Positions 9,711 through 23,166 of a stretch of 64,000 nt of DNA are shown piece after piece; the stretch's first letter is position 1; every line of letters starts with the position of its first letter. The DNA is from Hedera helix. Lineage: Eukaryota; Streptophyta; Magnoliopsida; Apiales; Araliaceae. Below the pieces are notes generated by a model. The model was not told the origin of the DNA. It did not search any database and worked only from the letters and a program-made list of their open reading frames with translations. The DNA is taken from positions 14,460,098-14,524,097 of the forward strand of contig OX359266.1 of NCBI GenBank assembly GCA_947179155.2. Reading direction: 5' to 3'. The translations under genes were made by a program, and so were the position numbers.

Positions 9711-9950
9711 GCCGGGTTAAATCACTTTTTTCAATTCGTTACTGAACTGGACACTAATTTACATATGCATCACTGAATTAATTTTTGACTCAATGAACTT
9801 GATAGGTTCTCTTACTTACGTGGATGCCACATGAATTAATCTATTACGTGGAGGGATGCTCTCTCTCACGTGCTTCTTATTCCATTTAAATTAACAGATT
9901 TTGTAATATTTTGTAAAAAAATTCTAGTTTAGTGAGTCGATTTAGCAATC
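9711..9950. repeat. MITE-like repeat, copy 2
   Basis: It begins GGGTTAAATCACTTTTTT, shares about 80 bp with copy 1, and continues with CTTACGTGGATGCCACATG. Its far end (about 9905-9947) is the inverse of the inner part of copy 1. It appears truncated at the right. Confidence 0.5.
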
Positions 9951-12900
9951 AATAAATTCGTGCAAGTATACAGGGTCATAAGTAGTATAATATTAAGTAG
10001 AATGTCGATGCCACGAGGAATTAATATCAATACCTTCTGAGTACTAAAATTATATCAATTTAACCTTATTTAAACAAATGATTTAAGGTAGTGAACATGA
10101 AGAAAATCATATTAACAATGTAATTAATGAATAACAACTAATATCAAGATGAGGCAAGCTAAGATCACAATTTTTCCCAATGCTCCGTTAAAATTTCCTA
10201 ACCCTCCCTTTAATTAATGAATCACGTGAATGGACAACCAAAAATTCTAAGTATTTATAAACCTCTTCCGATGGTCGTATGAGTATCCCCCTTCTAAATA
10301 AATCACTATATTCTTATGTGAAATGAATTAGGCAAAAAGTCATTAAAATTAGATTCTCACAAAGGCTACACAAGGCACATATGTATAGTTATATCATATA
10401 GACAAATTATGTATTCAATCCTAAGAAAAATAGTTATAACATGTGTTATCATTTTTAGGTCAACACTCTATATTCCACTTTCCAATTTCATATAGAGAAC
10501 CACATTAAGCACTAGTGAATCAATCAATACATGAGGTATAATACATGATAACCCATCTATATGTGATTCACATTAATTAAAAAGAGAGAAATTTAATTAA
10601 ACTATAGATTGGGTTCCATTATAATCTTAGAATAGAAGTTTAGTTCATAGCTCTTGAAATAAACATCATTAACAAAATATTCAACATTCTTGGTTTACAA
10701 TAATGAAAGAAAAGATTAAAGAATGAAAACTTCTAATGAAACAAGTTTCAATACTCTAGTTACTCCCTTCCAATTATTGCTTTCCAATCTTTGAAGTGTA
10801 GCTTGTTCTTGAGCTCCAAAATGCTGTTTAGCTGCCTCCTCTCTTTATTCCTTTTTCTAAGTGAGAGATCAAAAATATATAAGCTGCTAGGTTTCTTGCG
10901 ATTTTTGCAGCAGGGGATAGCGTCGCGACGCTATAGGGCAGCATTGCAGTGCTAGCTCTACTGTAAAATTACTTTTTTGCCCCTTTTTGACCATTTTTCT
11001 TACAAAGTAAGAATAAATCATTAGAGACTACAAAAATCACTTAAATAACCACAAAAGCACCTAGGAACTCATAATTCATCAAGCTAGAAGTACCAATTTG
11101 TAGGTATAAAATTCACTCATTAAATATCCCCAAACTTAAATCTTTGATTGCCCTTAAGCAACACAGTAAGACAAAGACCATAAAAATAAAATTAACACTA
11201 ATGACCCAATACTCAAGCACTAAACTAATATGAATTGGAATAATGGCCTCAAAGATTATATGTAACAATTCAAGACAATTCTAAAAAACAAAGCAAAGTT
11301 TAAAATTTCAACATCTTCGCTAAACTCACAACTGCTCATGACCCTTTTGACGTGTGTGTATGTGTCCCACTGTTCAAACTACTCGAAATTTAGATAAACT
11401 TATACGATTAAATGCCATATAAAATATTTCACTTTTAAATCAACAAACTCACCTTTCACATCAATCTCGACTAAATAAGGTAAACATACAAGTAAAGGAT
11501 CACAAGGACTTTAACACGAAAAACTACATTAATTTTATATAGGCAAGTGCATTTTACGCTCCTTCTCACCTCAAAATACAATCTTGACTATGTAATGTCT
11601 AGTTTTCTTAGACTTTTCAGAGTTACCCATGTAACAAGCGTTTGATCAATAACTCTCAAACCAGTAGACTTTAGGGCACTAGGTGTAGAGACACCCTTAA
11701 TAATCTTTTAACTCGAGTAACAAATATCACAAAATTAGGAATTGTGATTATATCAAGTATGTGTGACTGTTATAAATATAAGATGAATAATAGAGATACA
11801 AAATACACAATATTCTAACATATGAAATAATTTTTATCTCTATTATTAATTTCTCTTGAAATTTATTCTTTCTCTTACACTAAAGGTATCCTAATGATCC
11901 AAACTATTAAATACTTTATGATAATTCTTTTCGTACAAGTGTCACATGTTTACAAATTCAAACGATAACATTAAAAACTATGAAAATCTCATTAATCTAC
12001 TTTTCAAAAGCATTATTCTAGAAGTAAAACTAAAACAAAGACTCCCTCGGATGTCTGTTTTTCAATATGAAACATCATCGGTGATGTGGTTGGAATGCAA
12101 ACAAAACTTTAACAAAGACTCGATTTTTCTTCCACTTTGATTGTTACAAGACCGTTGTAGAGTCAGCAACTCTTGACTTTTTAGAATAATTAAAAAGCGT
12201 ATCGTAAGAAAATATTGTATATGTGTAATATATTAAAGCTACGTTTACTTGGAGTAATAATCAATCGGATAGTATTATTTATATTAAAATTAATATTATT
12301 ACAGTTAATTTTATTTCATACTTAATTCTTTATTTAATTGTATAAACTATTTTTATTATTTTTATTTAAAATTATAGTCTGTTATTAAATAACTTTTAAA
12401 AATAATAAAATATAGTTCATAAGATTAATAAAAAAACTCATTATAAATAAAATAATTAATAATAATATTAAATTAATATAAATAATCTTTATCCCATCTA
12501 TTATTTTTGTAAGAGATAGCATAGCCCAAGACCCTAGTGTATTTTTTTATTTTATAAATCAAATCACTTTTAGTTATTTTTTAAGAGGTGAATTTGACAA
12601 AATGACAATGATGGCATGTCAATATCTAAACCATACCCTACATCTCCACTGTATAAATAATTATTTCGTTTAATCATATACAATATCAATAATTATACAT
12701 TTGGGGAACTTATAGGTTGATCTAATCAACTTTTGAGTTTATTTGAGTGATAATTCTGTTTGGTAACAACAATAAGAAGTTTATACATATAAATAACTAA
12801 ATAATGCGTATTATTTTTTGTTTCTTTATATTTTTCATCCAATTTTTTTAATACACACTTAACAATAAAATATTGCTTTTAGCAATAATAATAATAATAT

Positions 12901-13160
12901 TTATGTCACTAAGTATGTATTATAAAAATTGAATAAAAAGCGTGACGGTGATAATCTTAATCTAATTTTTATTTACAAATCATTTTTTAAATAAATAGGT
13001 TTGATCGAGTGAAAGACATTGTTACCTTTGATATTTTTAATAAACTGCCCTATGCTCTTGTATTACTTTCTTTCTGCCTCTCACTTTCTCCATAAAATCA
13101 TTCCATTTCTTGCAACCAATAACATCACTCCTTTCGCTTGTAACTACTTTTTAAGTGTTA
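9951..13160. other. Intergenic, no gene recognised
   Basis: AT-rich sequence with no ORF above 64 codons and no domain I recognise. The text around 9955-10030 and 11130-11165 looks like old dispersed repeat, but I cannot classify it. An 18-bp perfect palindrome sits at 10917-10934. Confidence 0.6.
10917..10934. repeat. Perfect 18-bp palindrome
   Basis: ATAGCGTCGCGACGCTAT equals its own reverse complement. Its GC-rich centre contrasts with the AT-rich surroundings. No function can be inferred. Confidence 0.9.
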
Positions 13161-13418
13161 CTCTCTCTGTGCCCAAAAGATAATTAAAGTGATAAAAAAA
13201 TTTGTTCTAAAAAATATGAAGAAAATAAAAAAGTCAACTACATAAATTTATACATGAGTTAATTTACTCTTGAATAAGGGATTCATATTAATTCTCTCTT
13301 TCTCCAAATCCAAAAATTCAAGTATAAATTGGAAAGAAAATTTTTACTCTCATATTTTTTTGAATATTTTAATTTGTGTGAAATATTTATTTGGTCACCC
13401 TTTTAAGGACGGTGGGAG
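13161..13418. mobile_element. Stowaway-like MITE (Tc1/mariner type)
   Basis: It begins CTCTCTCTGTGCCC and ends GGACGGTGGGAG, degenerate inverted copies of the Stowaway CTCCCTCCGTCCC end. TA dinucleotides flank it at 13159-13160 and 13419-13420, the expected target duplication. It is about 258 bp, AT-rich inside and without coding capacity. Confidence 0.75.
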
Positions 13419-13734
13419 TAATAATTAATGGCATTTTTGTTATTTAACTTAATATTAAGTTATTAATAATGATATATTATTTACTAAATATTTTCACAAT
13501 TTAGTTTAACTTATAAGTCTAAATAGTACCTACAGGCTACATGTTTTTATTAATAAGGTATAATTTGTTTTAACTTACATGAAATATGTTCATCTTATGA
13601 ATTCTTTAAAGTAAGCTTTACAATCTAAGCTTATGTTAATAAGCGTGCACGTGGTTTGAGCTTGTATAAATTGATAATAAATAGTAACGTTTGTGATTTG
13701 TATGAAACTCTTTTTTGTTTTTCTTAAGAAATTA

Positions 13735-13866
13735 ATATTTTTATAATAATTTTTAATATTTTTATATAAGATTATTGTTATAAATCTATAACAACGATTA
13801 AAATTTTTGTTATAAATTTATAACAATAATTTTTATATAAAAATATTTAAAAATATTATAAAATAT
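13735..13866. repeat. AT-rich fold-back repeat
   Basis: Two arms of about 50 bp (13735-13785 and 13814-13866) are near-perfect reverse complements around a short spacer that can itself pair (TTGTTATA...TATAACAA). It is probably a small MITE core. No target duplication was identified. Confidence 0.7.
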
Positions 13867-14060
13867 CATTTTTTTTTTGTACATTAAATCGATGGCTTCT
13901 TGAATCTCGGAATTGAGATCTTATAGGAATTGTTTCTAGAAGTAATCTCAATTTTTGAGGAATTGTTTCTCTAGATCTATAAGTTCGTTAGACAATGTTT
14001 AAAATAAGTAGTCAGATGAATGGCCATAATATTAGTTTTCTTATATTTATTTTGAGTGAT

Positions 14061-14455
14061 TCTAGGGAGCGGTCTTAATGATCGGTTTTAGCGGCCGGTT
14101 TCAAGTTTTTTTTTTTTTGATTCTTAAAATATTTATTTTAATAATTTTTTTTTATAAAATTTAGTGATTTAGATATAATTTAAATTCATATAAATAACAG
14201 TGTTATAATTTTTTTTTTTATAAAATTCAGTTATTTAAGTATAATTTATATGCATATAAATAACAGTGTTGTACAGTTAGATGCATGTAAATAACAGTGT
14301 TATATAATATTATTATTTATATATATCTAAATTATACCTAAATAATTGAATTCTGTAAAAAAAAAAAATTATCAAAATAAATATTATAAATATTTTAGAA
14401 GTCAAAAAAAATTAGAACCGATCACAACTTCCGGTCACCAAAACAGATCCCCCAC
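14061..14455. mobile_element. Putative fold-back MITE
   Basis: The left end contains GATCGGTTTTAGCGGCCGG plus a T-tract. The right end, reversed, contains CCGGAAGTTGTGATCGGTTC plus a T-tract. Inside, three copies of ATAAATAACAGTGTT flank a symmetric AT-rich centre. The ends match only partly and I found no certain target duplication. Confidence 0.5.
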
Positions 14456-14699
14456 TTTTTGATTTATTTTACATAAACTCAACAAAGCAGAATGTAATAA
14501 TTCCTCCCGTTTCAGAAATCATGCTTTTTAAGGAAGATGCTTTTTTTCATTTTAGTATCTTGATTCAGTTAAGTAATAATAAAATTATAAAATTAATTTA
14601 ACCACTTTTTGAAAATGATAAGTTTCTGAAACATCATAAAAAAATAGTATATTATAAAAAAAGGTAATTATTATTTTGAGATGCTTCAAAATTTATCAA

Positions 14700-16037
14700 A
14701 TTAGGATTGGCTTGAGAGGATCTTGTACGAATGAAATTTCCTTTTTGTCTCCTGATGACATCCATTTGATCATTTTAATGATATTTAATATATTCAACTC
14801 TCATTTTATCAGATGTTTTGATTGAGAGTTGAACTACGAAGTTAACCGCGCTCGCCATCCTAGATCTATATCTAGTCGTGTAGCAAATCCCAAAGTTTGA
14901 CCGCTCATGACTCCTTGCAAACGGAATGCATTAATAGCCAAATTGTGATACATAGTCGATTATATCCTTATCTGCACCACTGCGTGGATCTAAACGCATT
15001 TCGACCTCCTATTGATTTTAACATTATTTTAATGTTACTATTTTTAGATTTTATTATTATTTACTGCGGTTTCCATTATGTGAGCCTAGGAAGGAAGTCA
15101 AGATATTGAAGGAATTTCGACGATGGACGATTTTGTGCATGTAAAATTTACGATTCCATTGCTTTGTAAAATATAAATCTTTGGCCTTAAAGCAACATTG
15201 AGAATTTCGAAAGACAGATTTAAGGCCCCGTAATAGTGAAAATTATATTTGGTGTTTGAGGTTATTTTGATGGCTTAAATGCCCGTGGGTAACTTCAAAC
15301 ACATTTGTGATTAGTTGATTTTATTTCTTGACATGCAAAACGATTTTCAAATAAAAGCGATAAAGATCTTGTAAAATTGAATCAACTTAGGGTATTAGAT
15401 TTACCAAGTTAAAACCAGAAGTAATAGAGGACTTTAATTCCTATTTGACAAAGGGTTTAAAAACCATTTTTTCTGAAACGTCACCCAAAAGCGTTTTTAC
15501 CAAAACAAAATTTACAATGAATGGCATTAACAATGATTTCCAAAATATCATTCAAAAGGGTTTTATTAAGAAAAATCTTTTCAAATCAAACGATTTCTGT
15601 AAATGGCATTTAAATACATTTTATCAAAATCCTTTCAAATCAAATGACTGCTGAAATAAAGGAATTTTATCAAAATAAAAATTGAAACGAATCTTTTCCT
15701 TAAAATTAAATCATTCGTGCATAGGCTCAAAGAGGTTTAAAGTTGCTTTCAACGTAATGCACTTCTCATGATTTCGATTCTAAAGCTAAGTAGTGATATG
15801 CTATATTTTCTACTAAATCACACACACATACAAACACATATTCCTAATCTCAAAGACATTTTAAGAAAAGCATTATGAAAGCGATAACCGTGTTTTCACG
15901 GAAGTCGAGGGGTGCCTAACATCTTTCCCTATTTTAAGCAAGCCCCTGAACTTTATGAATCTCGGTTGTAAACCAATTAATCGGAGTCACACATAAGGCA
16001 TCTTGATTGCGAAAACCCTAAAATTCAGATGAGTTTA
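14700..16037 (+). repeat. Tat/Ogre-like LTR, left part of a split 5' LTR
   Basis: This segment aligns along its whole length, with many differences, to the reverse complement of about 39860-41210. Landmarks are the CCTAGATCTATATCTAG block near 14870, the CCTAGGAAGGAA block near 15087 and CAGATGAGTT at the right edge. It stops abruptly at 16037 where copia element D begins and resumes at 34012. Its left end is truncated: about 1 kb of LTR present in the inverted copy is absent here. Confidence 0.8.
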
Positions 16038-17751
16038 TGAAATAAAATAGAAGCACACTTAGAAGGAGGGGTTGAATAAGTGTGGGAGAATCTATATCCA
16101 ATTTTTATTTTAAAAAAAGAGTTTGTAAAACAGTATGCTGAATATACAAAAAGGTAAGCTGAATGATAATGTAATTTGCTGAATTAGGAAAACAATAGGT
16201 TGAATAGGATATATAGGTTACTGTTTTGACACAAAATATATGTAATAATTTGTTTTGTGCACAGTTTAAATATGTTCACAATGAAAGAAGTTAAATCAAG
16301 CCACAAGATAATCAGTCACACAAACATCAAGATTTTTACGTGGTTCAACCCTTACCCACTAGTCTAGTGGCCTAATCCACGTCCAATATCAAATGGTATT
16401 GGAGACTTCTTTTATTGATAAATTCACTTCGCAATTTACCCAATTACAATTCATGTTCACTGCCTTTTTGAGGACTTTTCCTCCCAAGCACTTTATGCTT
16501 CCTGTTGCACTCTTGTGCACCCTTGAGTCCTTTGACTCACTAAGCTCCTAAGCTTCCCTGTGAACTAATTATGAATCCACTGATTAAGATAGACTAAGAT
16601 AGATAGACAAATACAAACAGTCATATGATCAAAGCGAGAGTAATAAAACAATGCAAGACCCACTATATGTAATGATCAATAATGAAACAATATTACCGAG
16701 TACGATTTGATCAGATTAAGTGTTTTGGTTACTAGTTTTGAGATCTTCACACAATCAGATTATCACTTGCTATCAAATGATGAACATAATGACTTTTCAT
16801 GAATTTTGAGAGTATGTTTTCTACTATGTCTCTCTTTTTTTTTTTTTTTTGAGAAATGAATCATGTATATATATATAAAGATGATTTACAGGATTATTAT
16901 GTTACCGTTAGAGGATAATTGACTCAGAATCATTTAAGGTGATTGAATACATCAATCATGTCAGAAACAAGATTGACCGATTATAGGGTTTTCTGACAAC
17001 AGATTTGCACATAGAGGTAAACCCTAATTTAAACCTTTGATTGATAAGATCTGATAAACAGGTATGTGCAAGGGTAATCCCATAATTTAAACCACTGATT
17101 GATAGGTGTTTCCAAAACATAAGATGCCCATCAGTCAATCCAACATTTTAAACACGAAAAATTTGTTCCTTACCAGTTTTAATATTTCCATAAAGCCCAT
17201 CAATCAATCTATCATTTAAATACAAAAAGTTTGTTCCTTACCAGATTTGGTTGATTAATTTAATATTCAATATCACATATAAGGAACTGTTTTATGATCA
17301 TACCCGATCCTGCGTATTTATGGTAATTATAGAATATTTCAGTTAATATATTTATATATGGTAGTGATCTGTTAATATCGTGAGATTGGGAGGAAATCAT
17401 GTTACCATGTATGTAATGCAATCTAGAATGACCTTGATTGAATTAAATATTTAAGCTAAGATCTTACATTAGATACTATAAACAAGCTTGAGAACCAATC
17501 AACTCCATTAATCTGCAAACCCAATCTAGCTTTGGTATGTGGCCTACTGAATGACAGATTCTATTTAAACAACTCCTTGACCAGATAACAATATAAATCT
17601 TTGATCCAGTTTAGTACTCAGCCTGCTGTATTGATGCATAATTCTATTTTTCCACCTTCAGGATGCAATGAAGTTTGCTGCATGGTTAATATATACAACA
17701 ACACATAACGTAATCATCAAAACATAAAGATGGAGTGTGACCAAGTCAACA
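16038..17751 (-). repeat. 3' LTR of SIRE-like copia element D
   Basis: 1714 bp with TG/CA ends (minus-strand start TGTTGACTTGGTCACACTCC at 17751). It is paired with 32278-34011, and the two differ by several substitutions per 100 bp by eye. The flanking five bases on the left are GTTTA. The right flank of the element is ATTGA. Both are one change from GTTGA, so an aged target duplication is plausible. An AT run and T-tract at about 16831-16880 may include the TATA region. Confidence 0.88.
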
Positions 17752-17765
17752 ATCTCCCCCCTTTT
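17752..17765 (-). other. Polypurine tract of copia D
   Basis: The minus strand reads AAAAGGGGGGAGAT immediately before the LTR start TGTTGAC. This is the standard position and composition for a copia PPT. Confidence 0.88.
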
Positions 17766-18087
17766 CGATGATGACAACATTATACAGAATGCTCCCCCTG
17801 AATTTATGCATATTAACAAAAAAAAAAACAGAATCTGAAATAGATAAACACATAGATAGACACATGGATAGATAGAGATTTAATAAAGCTCCCCTTCAAA
17901 CCCTGCATAGGCCATTTTCTCCCCCATTTTGTTATCATGCAAAAAGATGAAAGTAGATATCAAGATAATTGCATCATATTTAGAGATATAAAAAGAAACT
18001 AGTAGGAAGTTAAAGTACATGCTAGATTGTGAAACACAACAACCAGAACCATCCAGTGACAACACAAAATCAGGTTTAAGTATGTAA
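17766..18087 (-). other. Noncoding tail between ORF3 and PPT of copia D
   Basis: No ORF of note. The sequence has several short C-runs (CTCCCCC and similar) that give G-runs in element sense. Nothing else is recognised. Confidence 0.5.
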
Positions 18088-19719
18088 CTAATAGGGATAG
18101 GGATTATTAGGGGATTTCCTCGATGTTAACTCCAGGCTGGGCACGTCGAGTAAAGTACGAACGATGCCATCGACGATGTGCACGTTTTTCTTTAGATAGC
18201 ATATTGGCAAACAGAGGAGGGCGATGAATACAAGTTGCGGGAGGAATGGGCAAATCCAAGAAATCATCTCGGTATTCAGCAAGCTAGTTAGCACGGACCC
18301 AACTGGGTACAGTGGATCCTCACTGTCGACGACCAAACTCAGATCGGATATCGTTAGTCTGCAAAGCCATAAATTCACTTAATTCTCCTATCTGTTAGCT
18401 CACGAACTGCAACTCGTGACTAAGTTGACAGGCATTGCGATTCATCTTTCTTTGCAAGGCTTCTACCATGGCGTTTGTTTGAAAGACAAAACCAGCTTGC
18501 AAATCGATGAACTCATCTTCGACTTGTCGGAATAGTAAAGAGGCAGCAGGGGTGGACATAGTAATCTTGCCTCTTTCCAAACACCTAAGTCTGTCCTTCT
18601 AAATCTCTTGCTGATTTGAGAGAAGTTGAGTGAGGATGGACATGATTTTAGGACTTTCAGATGGTGGGTTTAAAGGAGGATGGGTTGGTACATTTGGATG
18701 GTCACGAGGTGTACGAATAAACACGCCGTCAACTAAAGACATATTTGAATTTTTCAGATTGTCAGAGTCAATAGATTCAACATGCTGAATAGAGACTTCA
18801 CCATTGAGAGAGATATCAAAGTAATGAATTTTTTTTGTGAGAAAGCCACCATAAGGTAGACACTTTTTGCTCTGCTTGACATAACTATCTATATGCATTA
18901 GCATCATTGAAGCAAAATTAAAGGATTCTCCTCAAGAATCATTGCAGTTAAGACTAGATCTTGATAGGTGAAGTTTGTTCCACCCTCAATTCAGGGCAGC
19001 AAATTGAACCTTAGGAGCTTATCAATGACTGCGGCCAGTGGGGAAACTTCCACAGTAGTGGGCAACACAAGTTCAGTCAACGAATTGTCATCTTTGACAA
19101 TTTGTAATTGGGTCAAAGCAGGAAAAAGGGTCATTGATAGAACCCTTTAGTGTGAAAAGGGCAGGGACCCGCACATGATATTGACAGAATATCGCACAAA
19201 ATTTTGTCAGTTAGTTAAAAAATGTACGTTTAACTAAAGACGTGCAAGAATTTTATTTGAGTTCAAAATTCGCATAAAATTGTTGGATTAACTGAGTATA
19301 GACAATAGATGGGGGAAAATCATAGAAGCCATTCCACATGACTCGAACAAATTTTGCAGTACAGAGTTTTGATAAAGGAATAAGTCCATAGATTTTTCAT
19401 AAACGAAAGACCTTGAAATGATTGAGTTTTTAAAACGAGCTTCGAAGTTGTTACCCCTAAATATGGTTGCTGAATTTTGAAAAACTGAAGAAGAAATTGT
19501 TACCGCCATCGGTCCCTTTTTAGGGACGATCTCCATTAATTGTTGGTTCACCTTACTTTTTTCTTTGTCTCTTTTAGACTTAGAAGATGACCCAGTCGCC
19601 ATTACTGGTTCAGTATTCTTTGTAACTACTGGAGCCTGCTTTTTGAGTTTTGTAACTTGACTGGGGTTTGGTTTGGATTTCATGGATGTAACCGGTGTAT
19701 CCTCGTCTGAATCAGACAT
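18088..19719 (-). pseudogene. Third ORF of SIRE-type copia (env-position protein), broken
   Basis: Downstream of the RNase H stop (20150) and before the PPT lies a series of minus-strand ORF pieces. They start at a Ser/Asp/Lys-rich segment (MSDSDEDTPVTSMKSKPNPS, from 19719). Next comes a segment with NNFEARFKNSIISRSFVYEK, and then KKCLPYGGFLTKKIHYFDI near 18850. These resemble the plant-specific protein often found in the envelope position of SIRE/Maximus elements, annotated in databases as a putative plant transposon protein. Stops and frameshifts at about 19280 and 18600 break it. I see no clear signal peptide or transmembrane helix. Its biochemical role is unknown, and calling it an envelope rests only on position. 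Confidence 0.6.
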
Positions 19720-20149
19720 AACTCATGGCCGCTTAGAGTTCTTGGTCTTCATCTTTAAGAAATTGAAGATAGGAAAGATAGCTTTGATTTGTAGTGGAGG
19801 TTGTTGGAGAGGATAAAGACGATAGATTTTTTGGTAAAGTAAGAGAGAGAAATAATTGAGATATATGACGCCGAGAATTAGATGGACACAGTTTCCAAAA
19901 CTCATGCATTGTATTTAAATTTCAATTTCCTTAAGTTTTGATATGCTATAAATCAAGCACCTAATTGCTTATTTGAAATCCTGGTTTCCATAGATTAAGT
20001 TTAAATTTAACTTATCAATTTAACTTATCAATTCATATCACCAAAAGTATCATGCGGATAAAATTTGATAATTTAGCACAGAGAGTAATTTACCAGTATA
20101 TATGATGTAATCCAGCATGCCATATTATATCATACAGACTAGCATACTT

Positions 20150-23100
20150 TCAAGAAATTATGCACATGCCAAATTCTCTTCTTAAGGTGCAAAACCTTTC
20201 TTCACAGAGTGGTTTAGTGAATATATCAGCTAGTTGATGCTCATTAGGGATAAATATTAATTTAATTAACCTTTTAGACACATTATCCCTAAGAAAATGA
20301 TGCCTAACTTCAATATATTTTGTGCGCGAATGCAATACAGGATTCCTAGATATGTCTATTGTGCTCGTGTGATCACAGTAAATAGGCACAGTATTGCATA
20401 ACACATCAAAGTCTATTAATGTTTGATGCATCCATAATATTTGAGAACAACAACTTTCTGCAGCTAGGTACTCTCCCTCGGTTGTAGACAAAGTAACATA
20501 TGTTTGCTTTTTACTATGCCAAGATACCATACTTTGTCCCAAAAATGTGCAAGCACCATTAGTACTTTTTCTATCAATTTGACATCCTGCATGGTCTGCA
20601 TCTGAATAACCCATTAGATCAAAATCCTTACATATTGGATAAAATAAACCAAAGTTGATAGTGCCACTTAAATATTTAAATATTCTTTTAACTATATTTA
20701 AATGTGATTCTTTTGGTTTGGCTTGAAATCTAGCACATAGACACACACTATACATTATGTCAGGTCTTGAAACTATTAAATATAATAAACTTCCTATCAT
20801 GCCTCGATATTTTGTTACCTCAACATCAATACCTTTATCATTTGAAGTAAGCTTGATTGTGGTGCTCATTGGGGTTCCTTTTGGACTTGAGTGGTCAAAC
20901 CCAAATCTTTTGAGTAACTCATTTATGTACTTAGTCTGATGAATGTAGATGCCATCTTTGGTTTGCTTGATTTGGAGTCCCAAAAAGTAGTTAAGTTCTC
21001 CCATTAGACTCATATCAAATTCCTTGTGCATACACCTGGAAAACCACTCACAAAGAATATCATTAGTAGCCCCAAATATAATATCATCTACATATATTTG
21101 TACAATAATAATATCTTTCTTTTCATGCTTAATAAATAACGTAGAGTCAATTTTACCTCTTGTGATTTGAAGTAAGGAATTTACTCAGCCTTTCGTACCA
21201 TGCCCTAGGTGCTTGTTTGAGTCCATAGAGTGCCTTCTTTAGCTTATACACATGATGAGGGTACTTTTCATGTTTAAATTCGGGAGGCTGTTTTATGTAC
21301 ACTTCCTCATTGATGTACCTATTTAGAAATGCGTTTTTTTACATCCATTTAGTATAGTTTGAACTGTTTGTAGCAAGTAAATGCTAAGAGTATTCGAGTG
21401 GATTCCAATCTTGCAACTAGGGCGAATGTTTCTTTATAGTCTATCCCTTCTTGTTGATTGTATCCTTGAGCCACAAACCTTGCTTTATTTCGAGTGATAG
21501 TTCTATGTTCATCTAGCTTGTTCTTTAATATCCATTTGGTTCCAATTATTAATGTTTCTTTTGGTGTAGGAACAAGTTCCCATACTTGATATCTTTCAAA
21601 TTGTTGAAGTTCTTATTGTATTGCCAAGAGCCAATTTTCATCAAGTAACGCTTCTGTTGCATTCTTTGGTTCGATTTGTGATAAGAAAGCTGAAAAAGCA
21701 CATAAATTGCGTACACCTCTTCTAGTGGTAACTCCTTGATTAATGTCACTAATTATGTTTTCAGGAGGATGGTTTTTAATGTGTCTCGCTGTTTTAGGTA
21801 TTGATATGTTGTGCATTTGCTCCTCATGTAAATTTGAGTTTGGATCTTGATGTTCTTCATTTGATTCGTCTTCCTGGATTTCCAAAACAGTGTCCTAGTT
21901 TTCTCTTCTGGTTGGCTGTATCTGCTTATTTGAGGAATCCAGTGAGCTATATTGATCTGGCTGACTTGCTGAGTTTGTAACCGGCAGACTGCTTTGGTTT
22001 TTCTAATTTGTTGGATTGTCTTTGACTTCTATATTTCCTGTATCCTCATCTTTTTCTTTAGACAAATCAATGTTAGGTTCATCAAAACACACATGCACAG
22101 ATTCTTCAACCAAATATTTATGAGCATTGTAAATACGATATGCTTTGCTATGATGAGAATATCCAATAAGAATTCCTTCATATGATTTAACATCAAACTT
22201 TCCTAAGTTACCACTAGTATTTAATATGAAACATTTTGAACCAAAAACCTTGAAGTAACTTATATTAGGAATTTTATTGTTTAACAATTCATAAGGAGTT
22301 TTGAGAAGAATAGGTCTAATTAGAACTCTATTTAAAATGTGGCATGACGTATTTACTGCTTCGGCCCAGAATTTTTGTGGAAGCTTACTCTCTTGTAACA
22401 AGGTTCTAGCCGATTCTTGTAACGTTCTATTCTTCCTTTCAACCACTCCATTTTATTGTAGTGTCCTTGGTGTAGAGAACTCATGGCTAATTCCTCTTTG
22501 TTCACATAATGAAATAAAATCTTTTTGAAATTTACCACCATAATCACTTCTTATTCTTATCAATTTTAGATTGTACTTTGTTTCCAAATTCTTTGTTAGT
22601 TTTGCAAAATCTCTGAAAGCTTTATCTTTAGTTTTAAGAAATGTAACCCAAGTGAATCTTGAATAATCATCAACTATAACAAAAGCATAAAACTTACCAT
22701 TTAAACTAGCATGCCTTTCTGGACCAAATAATTCAAGATGTAATAATTGTAAGGGTGAGGAAGTTGATACCTGATTCTTGACCTTGAATGATGTTTTTGT
22801 TTGCTTACCAAGTTGACACGAAGTACAAATTCCTTTCTTTTCATAGTTGATTTTGGGCAATCCTCTCACAAGATTTTTTTTATGATAGTTTCTTTATTAG
22901 ATCCATGTGTACATGTCCCAACCTTTTATGCCATAGATTTGCCATATCTTCCATAGCTGATAAGCACACCTCTTTTTCCTGTTGCTCAAAATCAATAGTA
23001 TATATATTTCTTTCTCTTTGTGCAACTAGAATAGCATTATTAGTACCATGAAAGATAGAACATTTATCCTTTTCGAATTTAAGTTGATGACCACTATCCA

Positions 23101-23166
23101 TTAGTTGACTTATACTAATAATATTAAATCTAAGACCTTTGACAAGATGGACATTATCATTACTGA
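20150..23166 (-). pseudogene. Copia pol: integrase, reverse transcriptase, RNase H (broken)
   Basis: Read on the minus strand, the copia order is clear. A GAG-pre-integrase region contains LWHKRLGH (about 22935). The zinc pair CTSCQLGKQTK is at about 22820. The integrase core has IVDDYSRFTW and VERKNRTLQES (about 22420). Reverse transcriptase has YVDD at 21083-21094. RNase H has YSDADHAGC and LSTTEGEYLA and ends at 20150. Internal stops and frameshifts (for example near 21170-21330, 21600, 21890 and 22450) make it non-functional. In IN the second catalytic block reads RSDYGGKF where GGEF is usual. The 5' end joins the protease remnant at 30322 once element C is discounted. Confidence 0.9.

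Noticed and set aside
9083..9950. Calling 9083-9950 a complete Pack-MULE carrying the syntaxin fragment
   Set aside because: The two clearest end copies are direct rather than inverted, the right end is truncated and no 9-bp duplication was found. I kept it as a possibility only.
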